Source: Bacteroides sp. AN502(2024)
GTDB taxonomy: Bacteria > Bacteroidota > Bacteroidia > Bacteroidales > Bacteroidaceae
Length of the DNA stretch: 64,000 nucleotides
Direction of reading: 5' to 3'
Assembly: GCF_041227145.1 (NCBI RefSeq)
Contig: NZ_JBGFSP010000003.1
Span: 1,302,001-1,366,000, forward strand
Below, piece after piece: positions 54,477 through 63,729 of the stretch. The translations under genes were made by a program, and so were the position numbers. Below the pieces are notes generated by a model. That model did not search any database. It was not told where the DNA came from and worked only from the letters and a program-made list of their open reading frames with translations. Each line of letters starts with the position of its first letter. The stretch's first letter is position 1.

Positions 54477-57122
54477 ATGAGTGACGAAATCAACGAGATA
54501 ACGGAAGGACATTCAGACTACAAACCGGCGGACGCACGGGATGAAAGCGTAAAACATCAACTGACAGGCATGTATCAGAATTGGTTTCTGGACTATGCTT
54601 CGTATGTAATTCTCGAACGTGCCGTACCTCACATCAATGACGGTTTGAAGCCTGTACAACGCCGTATCCTGCATTCCATGAAACGTCTGGACGACGGACG
54701 ATATAACAAAGTTGCCAACATTGTGGGACACACCATGCAGTTCCACCCGCACGGAGATGCTTCTATCGGAGATGCCTTGGTACAGTTGGGACAGAAAGAC
54801 CTGCTGATCGACTGTCAGGGTAACTGGGGTAATATCCTCACGGGAGACGGTGCCGCTGCTCCCCGTTATATCGAAGCACGCTTGTCCAAGTTTGCACTGG
54901 ATGTTGTCTTTAATCCCAAAACTACCGAATGGAAACTTTCTTATGACGGACGGAACAAAGAACCTGTCACTCTTCCTGTGAAATTCCCTTTATTGCTGGT
55001 ACAGGGAGTAGAAGGAATCGCCGTTGGGCTTTCTTCCAAAATATTACCCCATAATTTCAACGAGCTTTGCGACGCATCCATTAGTTACCTGCGTGGGGAA
55101 GAGTTCCAACTATACCCCGATTTCCAGACGGGCGGTTCTATCGATGTAGCCAAATACAACGACGGAGAACGTGGCGGAACAGTGAAAGTACGCGCCAAGA
55201 TCAACAAGATTGATAACAAAACACTTGCTATCACAGAAATTCCGTATGGAAAGACAACTTCAACAGTGATTGACTCTATCCTGAAAGCTGTCGACAAAGG
55301 AAAGATCAAAATCCGCAAGGTAGACGATAACACAGCCGCCAATGTAGAAATACTGGTACATCTCGCACCCGGAACCTCATCAGACAAAACAATCGACGCA
55401 TTATACGCCTTCACCGACTGCGAAGTAAGCATCTCGCCCAACTGTTGTGTGATTGACGACAGCAAACCTCATTTCCTCACTGTCAGCAAAATTTTAAAAA
55501 AGTCGACAGACAACACGAAGGATTTGCTGAAACAAGAACTGGAAATCAAAAAGGGAGAGATACTGGAAGCATTACACTTTGCCTCTCTTGAGAAGATATT
55601 TATCGAAGAACGTATCTATAAAGATAAAGAATTCGAGCAGTCCAAAGATATGGATGCTGCCTGTGAACATATCGATGAACGTTTAACCCCTTATTACCCG
55701 CAATTTGTTCGCGAAGTAACCAAGGAGGATATTCTCAAGCTGATGGAAATCAAGATGGGACGCATCCTGAAATTCAACTCGGACAAAGCGGACGAACAGA
55801 TCGCCAAGATGAAAGAAGAAGTTGACGAGATTGATAACCATCTGGCTCACATCGTCGATTATACCGTCAACTGGTATCAGACGTTGAAAACCAAATACGG
55901 CAAGAAATTTCCACGCCGCACGGAACTGCGCAACTTCGACACCATCGAAGCTACCAAAGTAGTAGAGGCAAACGAGAAACTTTACATCAACCGCGAAGAA
56001 GGATTTATCGGTACAGCTTTAAAGAAAGATGAGTTCGTGGCATGTTGTTCGGATATTGATGACATCATTATCTTTTTCCGCGATGGCAAATATATTGTCA
56101 CCCCCGTTGCCGACAAGAAATTTGTAGGCAAGAACGTTCTTTATGCCAATGTATTCAAAAAGAACGATAAACGTACAATCTACAACGTAGCCTACCGCGA
56201 TGGAAAAGAAGGAACAACATACATAAAACGTTTCGCCGTAACCTCTGTGGTCCGCGATCGCGAATATGATGTAACACAGGGAACTCCTGATTCACGGATT
56301 ACCTATTTCAGTGCCAACCCGAATGGGGAGGCCGAAATCATCAAGGTGACATTGAAGCCGAATCCACGTGTACGTCGTATCATCTTCGAACATGATTTCA
56401 GCGAAGTCAGCATCAAGGGACGTCAGGCACGAGGTGTGATTCTCACCCGCTTATCGGTGCATAAAATATCCCTGAAACAAAAAGGAGGTTCTACGCTCGG
56501 AGGACGCAAAGTATGGTTCGACCGCGACATTCTCCGCCTCAACTATGACGGACGAGGTGAATATCTAGGTGAATTCCAAAGCGATGACAGCATATTGGTT
56601 GTCCTGAACAACGGTGATTTCTACACCACTAATTTCGACTTGAGCAACCACTATGAAGACAACGTAAGTATTGTCGAGAAGTTCGACTCCAACAAGATAT
56701 GGACTGCCGCACTTTATGATGCCGACCAACAGAATTATCCGTACCTGAAACGTTTCTGTTTCGAAGCTTCCAACCGCAAGCAGAACTATCTGGGAGAGAA
56801 TAAGGATAACCGTCTTATTTTGCTGACCGATGAATACTATCCGCGTCTGGAAGTAATATTCGGTGGACATGACAGTTTCCGCGATCCGTTGAATATTGAT
56901 GCGGATGAGTTCATTGCCGTCAAAGGTTTCAAAGCCAAAGGAAAACGTATCACCACCTATGCAGTGAATACAATCAACGAGCTTGAACCGACCCGCTTCC
57001 CCGAACCTCCACAAAAGCAGCAGGAAGTTCCCGAAGAGGAACCGGAAAACCTCGACCCGGACTGCGACAAGAGTGAAGGTGATATTATTGATGAGATCAC
57101 CGGACAGATGAAATTATTCTGA
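54477..57122 (+). CDS. parC: DNA topoisomerase IV subunit A
   Basis: 881 residues. The breakage-reunion domain has YVILERAVPHINDGLKPVQR, the quinolone-region helix MQFHPHGDASIGDALVQLGQ, and the catalytic Tyr131 in GDGAAAPRYIEARLSKFA. A coiled-coil stretch (about 395-470) and beta-pinwheel repeats (ACCSDIDDIIIFFRDGKYIV; KQKGGSTLGGRKVWF) follow, with an acidic tail (QQEVPEEEPENLDPDCDKSE). The lack of a canonical GyrA box favours ParC over GyrA. It relaxes and decatenates DNA with ParE, which is not in this window. The TGA overlaps the next ATG by one base. Confidence 0.9.
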   Translation: MSDEINEITEGHSDYKPADARDESVKHQLTGMYQNWFLDYASYVILERAVPHINDGLKPVQRRILHSMKRLDDGRYNKVANIVGHTMQFHPHGDASIGDALVQLGQKDLLIDCQGNWGNILTGDGAAAPRYIEARLSKFALDVVFNPKTTEWKLSYDGRNKEPVTLPVKFPLLLVQGVEGIAVGLSSKILPHNFNELCDASISYLRGEEFQLYPDFQTGGSIDVAKYNDGERGGTVKVRAKINKIDNKTLAITEIPYGKTTSTVIDSILKAVDKGKIKIRKVDDNTAANVEILVHLAPGTSSDKTIDALYAFTDCEVSISPNCCVIDDSKPHFLTVSKILKKSTDNTKDLLKQELEIKKGEILEALHFASLEKIFIEERIYKDKEFEQSKDMDAACEHIDERLTPYYPQFVREVTKEDILKLMEIKMGRILKFNSDKADEQIAKMKEEVDEIDNHLAHIVDYTVNWYQTLKTKYGKKFPRRTELRNFDTIEATKVVEANEKLYINREEGFIGTALKKDEFVACCSDIDDIIIFFRDGKYIVTPVADKKFVGKNVLYANVFKKNDKRTIYNVAYRDGKEGTTYIKRFAVTSVVRDREYDVTQGTPDSRITYFSANPNGEAEIIKVTLKPNPRVRRIIFEHDFSEVSIKGRQARGVILTRLSVHKISLKQKGGSTLGGRKVWFDRDILRLNYDGRGEYLGEFQSDDSILVVLNNGDFYTTNFDLSNHYEDNVSIVEKFDSNKIWTAALYDADQQNYPYLKRFCFEASNRKQNYLGENKDNRLILLTDEYYPRLEVIFGGHDSFRDPLNIDADEFIAVKGFKAKGKRITTYAVNTINELEPTRFPEPPQKQQEVPEEEPENLDPDCDKSEGDIIDEITGQMKLF

Positions 57123-57949
57123 TGAAAAAAAAACGAATATACCTGGGGCTGGCAGGTTGCATTCTGTTCGCCCTTTGCACAAGATTACATGCACAAATCG
57201 ACAGTCTGCAAACTCATCGTTATGTAACACGTGCCACCATGTATGGTGTTGGATTTACCAACGTATTCGACACCTATCTTTCACCGCAGGAATATAAAGG
57301 AATCGATTTCCGTGTTTCCCGCGAGTTGATTCGGATGACCAAACTGTTCGATGGGAATGTATCTATGCAAAATTTCTGTCAGGCAGATATAGGTTATACA
57401 CACAACCGAGCAGACAATAACAACACTTTCTCCGGATTGGTGAACTGGAATTTCGGATTACACTACCAATTCCGCCTGACAGAGAAATTCAAGTTATTGG
57501 CAGGAGGCTTGATTGACGCCAACGGTGGCTTTGTCTACAATCTCCGGAACACCAACAATCCGGCATCCGCACGGGCCTATGTCAATCTGGATGCCTCTGG
57601 AATGGCTATCTGGCACCTGAAAATCAAACGGTATCCGATAATGTTACGCTATCAGGTCAATCTACCGGTTATGGGAGTGATGTTCTCTCCGCACTACGGA
57701 CAATCTTATTACGAGATATTCTCTTTGGGGAATTCGAGTGGAGTGGTAAAATTCACTTCCCTGCACAATCAACCTTCGCTGCGACAGATGCTCTCTGTCG
57801 ACCTGCCGATAGGATATGCTAAAATGCGCTTCAGCTACCTGGCTGATTTGCAACAATCCAACGTTAACAATATCAAGACACATACCTACTCACACGTATT
57901 TATGGTGGGATTTGTGAGAAACCTATACCGCATCCGAAATAAGAAATGA
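57122..57949 (+). CDS. DUF3316 outer-membrane-like protein
   Basis: 275 residues; signal peptide KKRIYLGLAGCILFALCTRLHA. DUF3316-like pattern: VTRATMYGVGFTNVFDTYLS, FSGLVNWNFGLHYQFRLTEK and LPVMGVMFSPHYGQSYYEIF. Alternating strands with many aromatics suggest an outer-membrane barrel, although the last residues (YRIRNKK) are not the usual aromatic end. Function unknown. Coupled on both sides: one-base overlap with parC and 4-base overlap (ATGA) with the peptidase gene. Confidence 0.8.
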   Translation: MKKKRIYLGLAGCILFALCTRLHAQIDSLQTHRYVTRATMYGVGFTNVFDTYLSPQEYKGIDFRVSRELIRMTKLFDGNVSMQNFCQADIGYTHNRADNNNTFSGLVNWNFGLHYQFRLTEKFKLLAGGLIDANGGFVYNLRNTNNPASARAYVNLDASGMAIWHLKIKRYPIMLRYQVNLPVMGVMFSPHYGQSYYEIFSLGNSSGVVKFTSLHNQPSLRQMLSVDLPIGYAKMRFSYLADLQQSNVNNIKTHTYSHVFMVGFVRNLYRIRNKK

Positions 57950-58989
57950 GAAATAAGATTAGACAAATACTCTGGTTGTGCTGCTGCCTTCCGATACTGG
58001 CCGGTTGCATCAAAGAAGACACATACGCCAATGATCCTCAAGGTAACTTCGAGCAACTATGGAAGATCATCGACGAGCAGTATTGCTTTCTGGATACAAA
58101 AGGAATTGACTGGGATGCCGTTCATGACCAATATAGCAAACTGATAAATCCGACAATATCCAACGATGACCTGTTCGACATCCTAAGCAATATGCTATAT
58201 GTCCTGAAAGACGGGCATGTCAATCTTTCATCCGCTAAGCGTACTTCTTTCTACGATGAATGGTATCAGGGGTACGACTGGAATTACCGGGAGGACATTC
58301 TCTACCAGACTTACTTAGGTAGCGCCAGTAAAGGCTATTACACATCCGCCGGCCTGAAATATAAGATATTTGATAATAACATAGGATATATCCGTTACGA
58401 AAGTTTCAGCTCCGGAGTGGGTGATGGCAATCTGGATGAAGTTCTGCTCTATCTGGCCACCTGCAATGGACTTATCATCGACGTACGTGACAATGGAGGC
58501 GGGAATCTGACCAATTCTACCCGCATTGCCGCTCGGTTCACCAACGAAAAAATACTTACCGGATATATACAGCATAAAACCGGACCGGGACATAATGATT
58601 TTTCCAAGATGAAGCCGATCTATTTGGAGCCATCAAACAGTATCAGATGGCAGAAAAAAGTAGTCATATTAACCAATCGCCGATGTTATAGTGCTACCAA
58701 CGATTTTGTCAATGCCATGCGCAGTATAAACAAGGAAAACGACAACATCGAAGACAAGAAAATAGTTCAAATAGGCGACCGGACCGGAGGCGGTTCGGGA
58801 CTTCCTTTCTCCTCGGAACTACCCAATGGATGGAGCCTCCGTTTTTCTGCCAGCCCGCATTTCGACAGAAACAAACAACCGCTGGAAGAAGGTATAGAGC
58901 CAGACATTAAAATTAATATATCTGAATCCGACCAACTTGAAGGCAAAGACACTCTGATTGAAGAAGCATTTAAATTCCTAAGTAAATAA
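57946..58989 (+). CDS. S41-family (C-terminal processing type) peptidase, lipoprotein
   Basis: 347 residues; lipobox LPILAGCIKED. The S41 fold is seen in FEQLWKIIDEQYCFLDTKGI, MLYVLKDGHVNLSSAKR, YIRYESFSSG, NGLIIDVRDNGGGNLTNSTR and VVILTNRRCYSATNDFVNAM, which contains the expected catalytic Ser. No clear PDZ domain is present, so it is the short type. It probably trims or degrades envelope proteins. Starts inside the DUF3316 stop (ATGA). A tRNA promoter begins 17 bp after its end. Confidence 0.9.
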   Translation: MRNKIRQILWLCCCLPILAGCIKEDTYANDPQGNFEQLWKIIDEQYCFLDTKGIDWDAVHDQYSKLINPTISNDDLFDILSNMLYVLKDGHVNLSSAKRTSFYDEWYQGYDWNYREDILYQTYLGSASKGYYTSAGLKYKIFDNNIGYIRYESFSSGVGDGNLDEVLLYLATCNGLIIDVRDNGGGNLTNSTRIAARFTNEKILTGYIQHKTGPGHNDFSKMKPIYLEPSNSIRWQKKVVILTNRRCYSATNDFVNAMRSINKENDNIEDKKIVQIGDRTGGGSGLPFSSELPNGWSLRFSASPHFDRNKQPLEEGIEPDIKINISESDQLEGKDTLIEEAFKFLSK

Positions 58990-59005
58990 CTTTATCGCCG
59001 ATTTA

Positions 59006-59036
59006 TTTGCCAAATCAGAAAATCTTCCTATCTTTG
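59006..59036 (+). promoter_or_regulatory. Promoter of tRNA-Leu
   Basis: TTTG (59006-59009), 19 bp, then TATCTTTG (59029-59036): a perfect Bacteroides -33/-7 pair, 25 bp before the mature tRNA. Confidence 0.85.
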
Positions 59037-59061
59037 CACCGCTAAACAAAATGCTACACAT

Positions 59062-59143
59062 GCGGCTGTGGCGTAATTGGTAGCCGCGCCAGACTTAGGA
59101 TCTGGTGTCGTGAGACGTGTAGGTTCGAGTCCTATCAGCCGCA
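59062..59143 (+). tRNA. tRNA-Leu (anticodon UAG)
   Basis: 82 nt without encoded CCA. The acceptor stem GCGGCTG (59062) pairs with CAGCCGC (59136-59142), discriminator A. The anticodon arm is CCAGA-CTTAGGA-TCTGG with anticodon TAG. The T arm contains GGTTCGAGTCC, and an extended variable arm (TGTCGTGAGACG) marks a class II tRNA, as expected for Leu. It reads CUA and other CUN codons. Confidence 0.97.
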
Positions 59144-59153
59144 CGAATAGACT

Positions 59154-59187
59154 AAAGAGGAATTTCCGTAAGGATTTTTCTCTTTTT
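59154..59187 (+). terminator. Probable terminator after tRNA-Leu
   Basis: AAAGAGGAA can pair with TTTTTCTCTTT and a T-rich run follows (TCTTTTTCTTTTTC), 10 bp after the tRNA. Confidence 0.55.
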
Positions 59188-59530
59188 CTTTTTCATAACT
59201 CTCTGTTACTTTTCGTATAAACATACTACTTATGATTTAATGATTAAAAGTTCGTGCTTTCTGTTTGTAAAGATAACGAATCAAAAAACAATATCCAAAA
59301 ATGGCGATGGACATTTTCAAATTTTATAATACTAATACACAGAGGCTTACAAAGAGAAAATAAAATTTTGATGGACAACGCCAAATTTTATTCATATCCC
59401 ACGCAGTTCTAAGCTAAAACCTGTTCTTTTCCGCACGGTTTTGAATTAAACAAGGATAGCCTCTGATTCTGATTGATCTCTATAGCCATTCTTTTATAGC
59501 CGGTTCCCCATTCAAACTTATTTCATTCGC

Positions 59531-59635
59531 TACTTTTATTTCGTATGACTATAGTATACTTTGCGTATAACTATAGTCATACGCAAGGGAGACTATAGTT
59601 ATCCTTGCGGAAGACTATAGTCATACGAAAAAAGA
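59531..59635. repeat. ACTATAGT palindrome array, copy 2
   Basis: ACTATAGT at 59548, 59570, 59592 and 59614, again exactly 22 bp apart. Flanks (ACTTTTATTTCG on the left) and joints (TTGCG, CGCAAGGGAG) match the array at 16014-16115. Units are near-perfect palindromes such as CGTATAACTATAGTCATACG. Lies in the 1-kb gap between tRNA-Leu and the GH105/lyase gene. Confidence 0.85.
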
Positions 59636-59778
59636 ATAACTAACGGAGTTAATCTGATCAGGCAAAAAAAGAAATAAAAATAGTATTTGGCTCCTTTCCG
59701 TACGGTTTTGCACAAAATATTCTCTGATACTTCCAACATCTTCCTCTCGGCCTGAGAAACTTTGTATCTGACAAGCAA

Positions 59779-60009
59779 TTATCTAAGCACTGTAAGATTC
59801 CGGTAAGTCCAGTTTATTCCTACATTATAATACCAGCTGTTCAAAGAATGAGAGTAATCTTCTGTCGCATTCTCACAAAAAACATAACCTATGCGCCCAT
59901 ATATATTCAGTCTCCTATCGAAAACCGACCAATCACCGCTTGCCTCTACGTTGACCGTATGATCATATTTCCCGTTTCCGTATTGATCTATATTACCAAA
60001 GTAGCTAGT
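59779..60009 (-). pseudogene. C-terminal remnant of an outer-membrane barrel protein
   Basis: An open stretch of 76 codons with no start codon reads TSYFGNIDQYGNGKYDHTVN, then VEASGDWSVFDRRLNIYGRI and SLNSWYYNVGINWTYRNLTV. Alternating aromatic strands are typical of Bacteroides outer-membrane barrels (TonB receptor-like). Upstream the frame is closed by several stops, so this is a decayed gene end. The parent gene cannot be named. Confidence 0.55.
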
Positions 60010-60199
60010 TTATGTAGGTGGCAAAGAGTGACAGGAGACAAAATCGTACGCATCAATATATCAATATATTTCTGATACCCGGAGAATGTTTCATCATCCA
60101 AGCAAACGGCTGTCAAGCCACAAACAGAATTTGTATCCATACGCCTCCTCCTTGCCAAATTATAAAATATAAATAGTGTTTTTCACAGTATCTTCATTA

Positions 60200-62152
60200 T
60201 TACAAATGTTTTGCCTGCATCTTCAACCGGATATATCCTTTCTCCGACTGCTCCTTCAGCGCAATCCCGATGCGGGTATAAGCCGGAGCATTCACTTCGA
60301 TGGTTTCAGAAGTAAAGGCAACCTTGCCGGATGCTTCGATATTGACAATCATCTGTTCTGTGCCGCTAGTGAGCAAAAGACGTGTATCGTCCAAAACTTT
60401 CCAGTCGGCTTGTGTTGTTACGGCTGTTTCGAACCGGATGGGCGTATCGGCTGTAAATTCGTCACTGACGGTAAAGCAGCCTTCACCCTGGCGGTCATAG
60501 ACGAAAGTACGGGTCAACTTATCCAAATTGGGGGTAGAATAAGCTGATGTATAGTCAATACTGAACAAATCTTTTTCGGCTGTAAATTCTTTTTTGAGTA
60601 CCATGGCTTTCGCTTTGGCACCGGTAGATTGCATTTTTCCATCTACCACCGGAACAGGATGGCCGAAAGACCCTTTGATTTTATATTTCGCAGGAGCTTC
60701 CGCACTAAAATAATCACCGGGATAAGAGAAAGGACCGCCCTGATCGCCAACCATCGTACTCTTTCCCAAAGCAACGGCGTAAGAACCGACATCATTATGA
60801 TTGTGATTTTCAGCATTATTGCCACCCTTGACCGAGACAGCCATACGGCATGAACTACCCTCGGCAGGACGCGCCACCAAAATTCCCGCCTTCTCGTAAT
60901 AAGCACGCAAAGAATCGGAACCTTCCTGCAACGCCTGACGGATGTCGTCCGTCATATCCATCTTCCACACCTGATGGGGGAATAGTCCAATAAGGTAAAG
61001 AGAGAAGTTATTCCCTGCGGGAAGAATGTATTTCTCTTCCGGCGAAGCAATGCCAAGCGCACGGTCGCAATAATCAAGGATGAACTTATCAGGAGACAGA
61101 CCGATACGGCAATCGGAATAAGCCGGACATACGCCCTCGTTCATCTGTATTTTCCTACCATATTGGGCAATACGCACAAATTTAGGTTCGCGGAAGAAGT
61201 CTATCTTACCTTGTGTGGCACGGCATACTTCCTCACGCAACAAGATGTAAGCACGGAAACCATAATTATAATAACCGACACCTTCACTGCAATAGCCGTC
61301 GTCGGCATATCCTTTCATACCATACACATTATATTTTTCGGCTGCGGCCACAAAATAGGCACGTTCTTCCTTATCCGCCAACAAAGTAAGAGCGGCACCC
61401 GTGACACCGGCCAGACAAACCGAGTTCCAGTTATTGGTAATCGTGAACCACCAGAAAGGTTTTGTCTCTTCCAGGCAACGGTACACCGGACGAAAGACCT
61501 TCTCGCGGAAGGCACACTGCACACGAGCCTTTACTTCGGGAGACAGACGGTCGCCGAGCATAGCGACACACTGCGCAATTCCGTTTCCGGCTGTGGCAAC
61601 GACCAGATCGACATAATAATCTGTCCCATGATAATTATTCAGATTGCGGTCATGAGCCGGAATCGACCATGCATTCTGGTTGCAGAGAGCAACCAACGCC
61701 TTTTCAATAGCAGGGATATAACGTTTTTTGTTTTCCAGACATTCTGCCAATGTCAGCCGAAACAAATAATGGTAACGGGCATTCATCATGTTCTCTCCCG
61801 GCAGGCGCACATTGGTTTTGTTCAAATGCAGATACAAGGAGTCAACGAAAGGAGGCATTCCCTTTTTCAGTAACGCGGGCGCCTCTTCTGTCAGCAGTTT
61901 TTTTGCTTGACCGCTCTCTTTTACTTTATCCCAGAAAGTACGGTCTTTATAGGTAATACCCATTCCTTCCGGTTTATCGGGCAGCATAGCAGCAATTTCA
62001 CGAATACGGTCTTGAGAAATATTCGCATTCTGTTTCGGAGTATCCTGTGCCATACGGTAAACTTCCGTACCTGCCAGTAGGAAAGCTCCCGGACCATATA
62101 CTTCGGTCATATCGGGAGTCACCTTTTTGGGATCGGCACCGATAGGCTGCAC
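60200..62152 (-). CDS. Heparinase II/III-like lyase half of a frameshifted GH105-lyase gene
   Basis: 650 open codons; the first ~50 (QPIGADPKKVTPDMTEVYGP, GAFLLAGTEVYRMAQ) are really the end of the GH105 domain read in the shifted frame. The rest resembles heparinase II/III-type lyases. An (alpha/alpha) toroid spans about 85-390 (LNKTNVRLPGENMMNARYHY; DRNLNNYHGTDYYVDLVVAT; NNWNSVCLAGVTGAALTLLA). A C-terminal beta-sheet domain contains NNAENHNHNDVGSYAVALGK. Such enzymes cleave uronic-acid-containing polysaccharides by beta-elimination. No proper start exists for this half; it would be made only as part of the fusion. A one-base change near 62180 separates it from GH105. Confidence 0.8.
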   Translation of the reverse strand: MQPIGADPKKVTPDMTEVYGPGAFLLAGTEVYRMAQDTPKQNANISQDRIREIAAMLPDKPEGMGITYKDRTFWDKVKESGQAKKLLTEEAPALLKKGMPPFVDSLYLHLNKTNVRLPGENMMNARYHYLFRLTLAECLENKKRYIPAIEKALVALCNQNAWSIPAHDRNLNNYHGTDYYVDLVVATAGNGIAQCVAMLGDRLSPEVKARVQCAFREKVFRPVYRCLEETKPFWWFTITNNWNSVCLAGVTGAALTLLADKEERAYFVAAAEKYNVYGMKGYADDGYCSEGVGYYNYGFRAYILLREEVCRATQGKIDFFREPKFVRIAQYGRKIQMNEGVCPAYSDCRIGLSPDKFILDYCDRALGIASPEEKYILPAGNNFSLYLIGLFPHQVWKMDMTDDIRQALQEGSDSLRAYYEKAGILVARPAEGSSCRMAVSVKGGNNAENHNHNDVGSYAVALGKSTMVGDQGGPFSYPGDYFSAEAPAKYKIKGSFGHPVPVVDGKMQSTGAKAKAMVLKKEFTAEKDLFSIDYTSAYSTPNLDKLTRTFVYDRQGEGCFTVSDEFTADTPIRFETAVTTQADWKVLDDTRLLLTSGTEQMIVNIEASGKVAFTSETIEVNAPAYTRIGIALKEQSEKGYIRLKMQAKHL

Positions 62153-63149
62153 ATATCCCAGTTTTCCGTCTCTCTCCCACAGCCGACACCAAGGCTCTCC
62201 AGCCTTTCTCCACTACAGGCAGAAATTCTTCTTTCGGTAGAAGTCCTTCGTTCACACCATACGCCAGCGCGTACACAAAGAAACCACTGCAACTCGTCTC
62301 GGGCGACGGATAAGAAGCAGGGTCGAGCAGACTCGCATGCCAGAAACCGTCTTTATTCTGTAGAGGAGCAATCCGACGACATAACTTCTGGAACAAGTCC
62401 AGATAGAACGGACGGTATTTACTCTTGGCAGGGAGTTCACGCAAAAGCTCTACCAGCCCTCCGAGCACCCAACCATTGCCACGTCCCCAGAATACTTTCG
62501 CGCCATTGGCTTCCTTCATCGTAAAATAGCGGTGGTCGCGAAAGAAAAGGTTATCTTCTTTATCGAACAGATAATGATAGGTAGCCTTATATTCTTTGTC
62601 CATGAAACGGATGAACTTTTTGTCGCCCGTGATACTGTAGAGTTTCATGTAAACAGGGGGAGCCATGAACAGAGCGTCACACCAAGTCCAATGTTCCAAT
62701 GTGCTGGCATCACCGTAATTCAATTCGAACGAGCCGGAAGAGGGATGGGCAATCACCCATTCGGCACGTGCCTGTGTCGGGATGAGCATCCTCTCTTTCC
62801 TGTACTTTTCGTACATATACAGATACATCTGCGAGACACAGATATCATCCGCATGATACATTCGTTGGTCCACCTGCCAGTGGTTGCGGTTTCCCAGCCG
62901 CAACAGCCATTTATAATACGAATCGTCTTTGTCCATCCGTTCGGCTATCTCAGCCCAGTGGACAAGTCCCAGATAGAAAGTGGCATTTACCCAGTTGAGG
63001 TCACCGTAAATAGCCTTGTTGTAATGAGCAATCTGCCAGTCGGCCACCCGCCTCATCGACTGCTTCACTTCTGTTTTAGTAAATGTCTGCGCAACTGTAG
63101 TACACAAATAGCCCATGCATAGGGCAAGGGTTAAAAGAAAATTCTTCAT
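61998..63149 (-). CDS. GH105-like unsaturated uronyl hydrolase half of a frameshifted gene
   Basis: 383 codons from a good signal peptide (KNFLLTLALCMGYLCTTVAQ). GH105/GH88-type barrel motifs are clear: VADWQIAHYNKAIYGDLNWV, MYHADDICVSQMYLYMYEKY, LEHWTWCDALFMAPPVYMKL, KVFWGRGNGWVLGGLVELLR and PSPETSCSGFFVYALAYGVN. After GWRALVSAV the frame degenerates (GERRKTGICAAYRC). The true continuation ERDGKLGYVQPIGADP is found one base away, so the last ~65 codons are not real. The family removes 4,5-unsaturated glucuronic or galacturonic acid left by lyases, which fits fusion to the lyase half. Full length would be about 983 codons (63149 to 60200). Confidence 0.85.
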   Translation of the reverse strand: MKNFLLTLALCMGYLCTTVAQTFTKTEVKQSMRRVADWQIAHYNKAIYGDLNWVNATFYLGLVHWAEIAERMDKDDSYYKWLLRLGNRNHWQVDQRMYHADDICVSQMYLYMYEKYRKERMLIPTQARAEWVIAHPSSGSFELNYGDASTLEHWTWCDALFMAPPVYMKLYSITGDKKFIRFMDKEYKATYHYLFDKEDNLFFRDHRYFTMKEANGAKVFWGRGNGWVLGGLVELLRELPAKSKYRPFYLDLFQKLCRRIAPLQNKDGFWHASLLDPASYPSPETSCSGFFVYALAYGVNEGLLPKEEFLPVVEKGWRALVSAVGERRKTGICAAYRCRSQKGDSRYDRSIWSGSFPTGRYGSLPYGTGYSETECEYFSRPYS

Positions 63150-63729
63150 AATACTATAATTTTGTTCAATCCAAAGATAACAAGCCTGAATAGATTAAGT
63201 AGAGTTATATTTTCCGTTTAAGCTGCTCTTATCTTCCATCAAAGAAAGAAAAAGCAGCTTTCTGAACAGCTCTATTCACTCACTCAATGACCGAACCCGT
63301 ACTTGCTTTCTTCCGGTTTATAAATTACATTAAAATCGGATATTAAAAATTTCAGGTAAAAATAGGGAGTATTTCTATACGGAGTGAAACCAAATCTCCC
63401 TTTAAAGAGGTATCTACGATTCTGTGGAAAATACAGGCATATATTATGGACAAATTGCGCACACCATCAACACCAAAGAGATATCTCACCCTCCAGGAAC
63501 TCCCCAACAAATATCCTGACGGATATATTGGTCCATCACGAAGTATATATTCGCACAAACGGAGTAAGAAGCAGCAATATATATACATATATCGTCCAAA
63601 GATGATGCATTTATTTTCCACAAAAACTCAAACTCCACCTTATATGACACAGAAGTCACCTCTCATTAATGGATTAGTCATAAGTTTGTGCCACTTCATT
63701 ATATCAACTATTAATTAAAACAGAAAAGA
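63150..63729. other. Intergenic region between divergent GH105/lyase and GH29 genes
   Basis: TATCTTTG on the complement (63172-63179) is a candidate -7 box for the GH105/lyase gene. Short open frames occur on both strands at 63352-63718, but their AT-rich, low-complexity translations (for example runs of IY) do not look like protein. No clear -7 box for GH29 was found. Confidence 0.5.

Noticed and set aside
58990..59061. Riboswitch or leader upstream of the tRNA
   Set aside because: Fully explained by a normal -33/-7 promoter and a short leader.
63352..63718. Short genes on both strands before GH29
   Set aside because: Translations are low complexity with no start context, domain or codon pattern like the neighbours.
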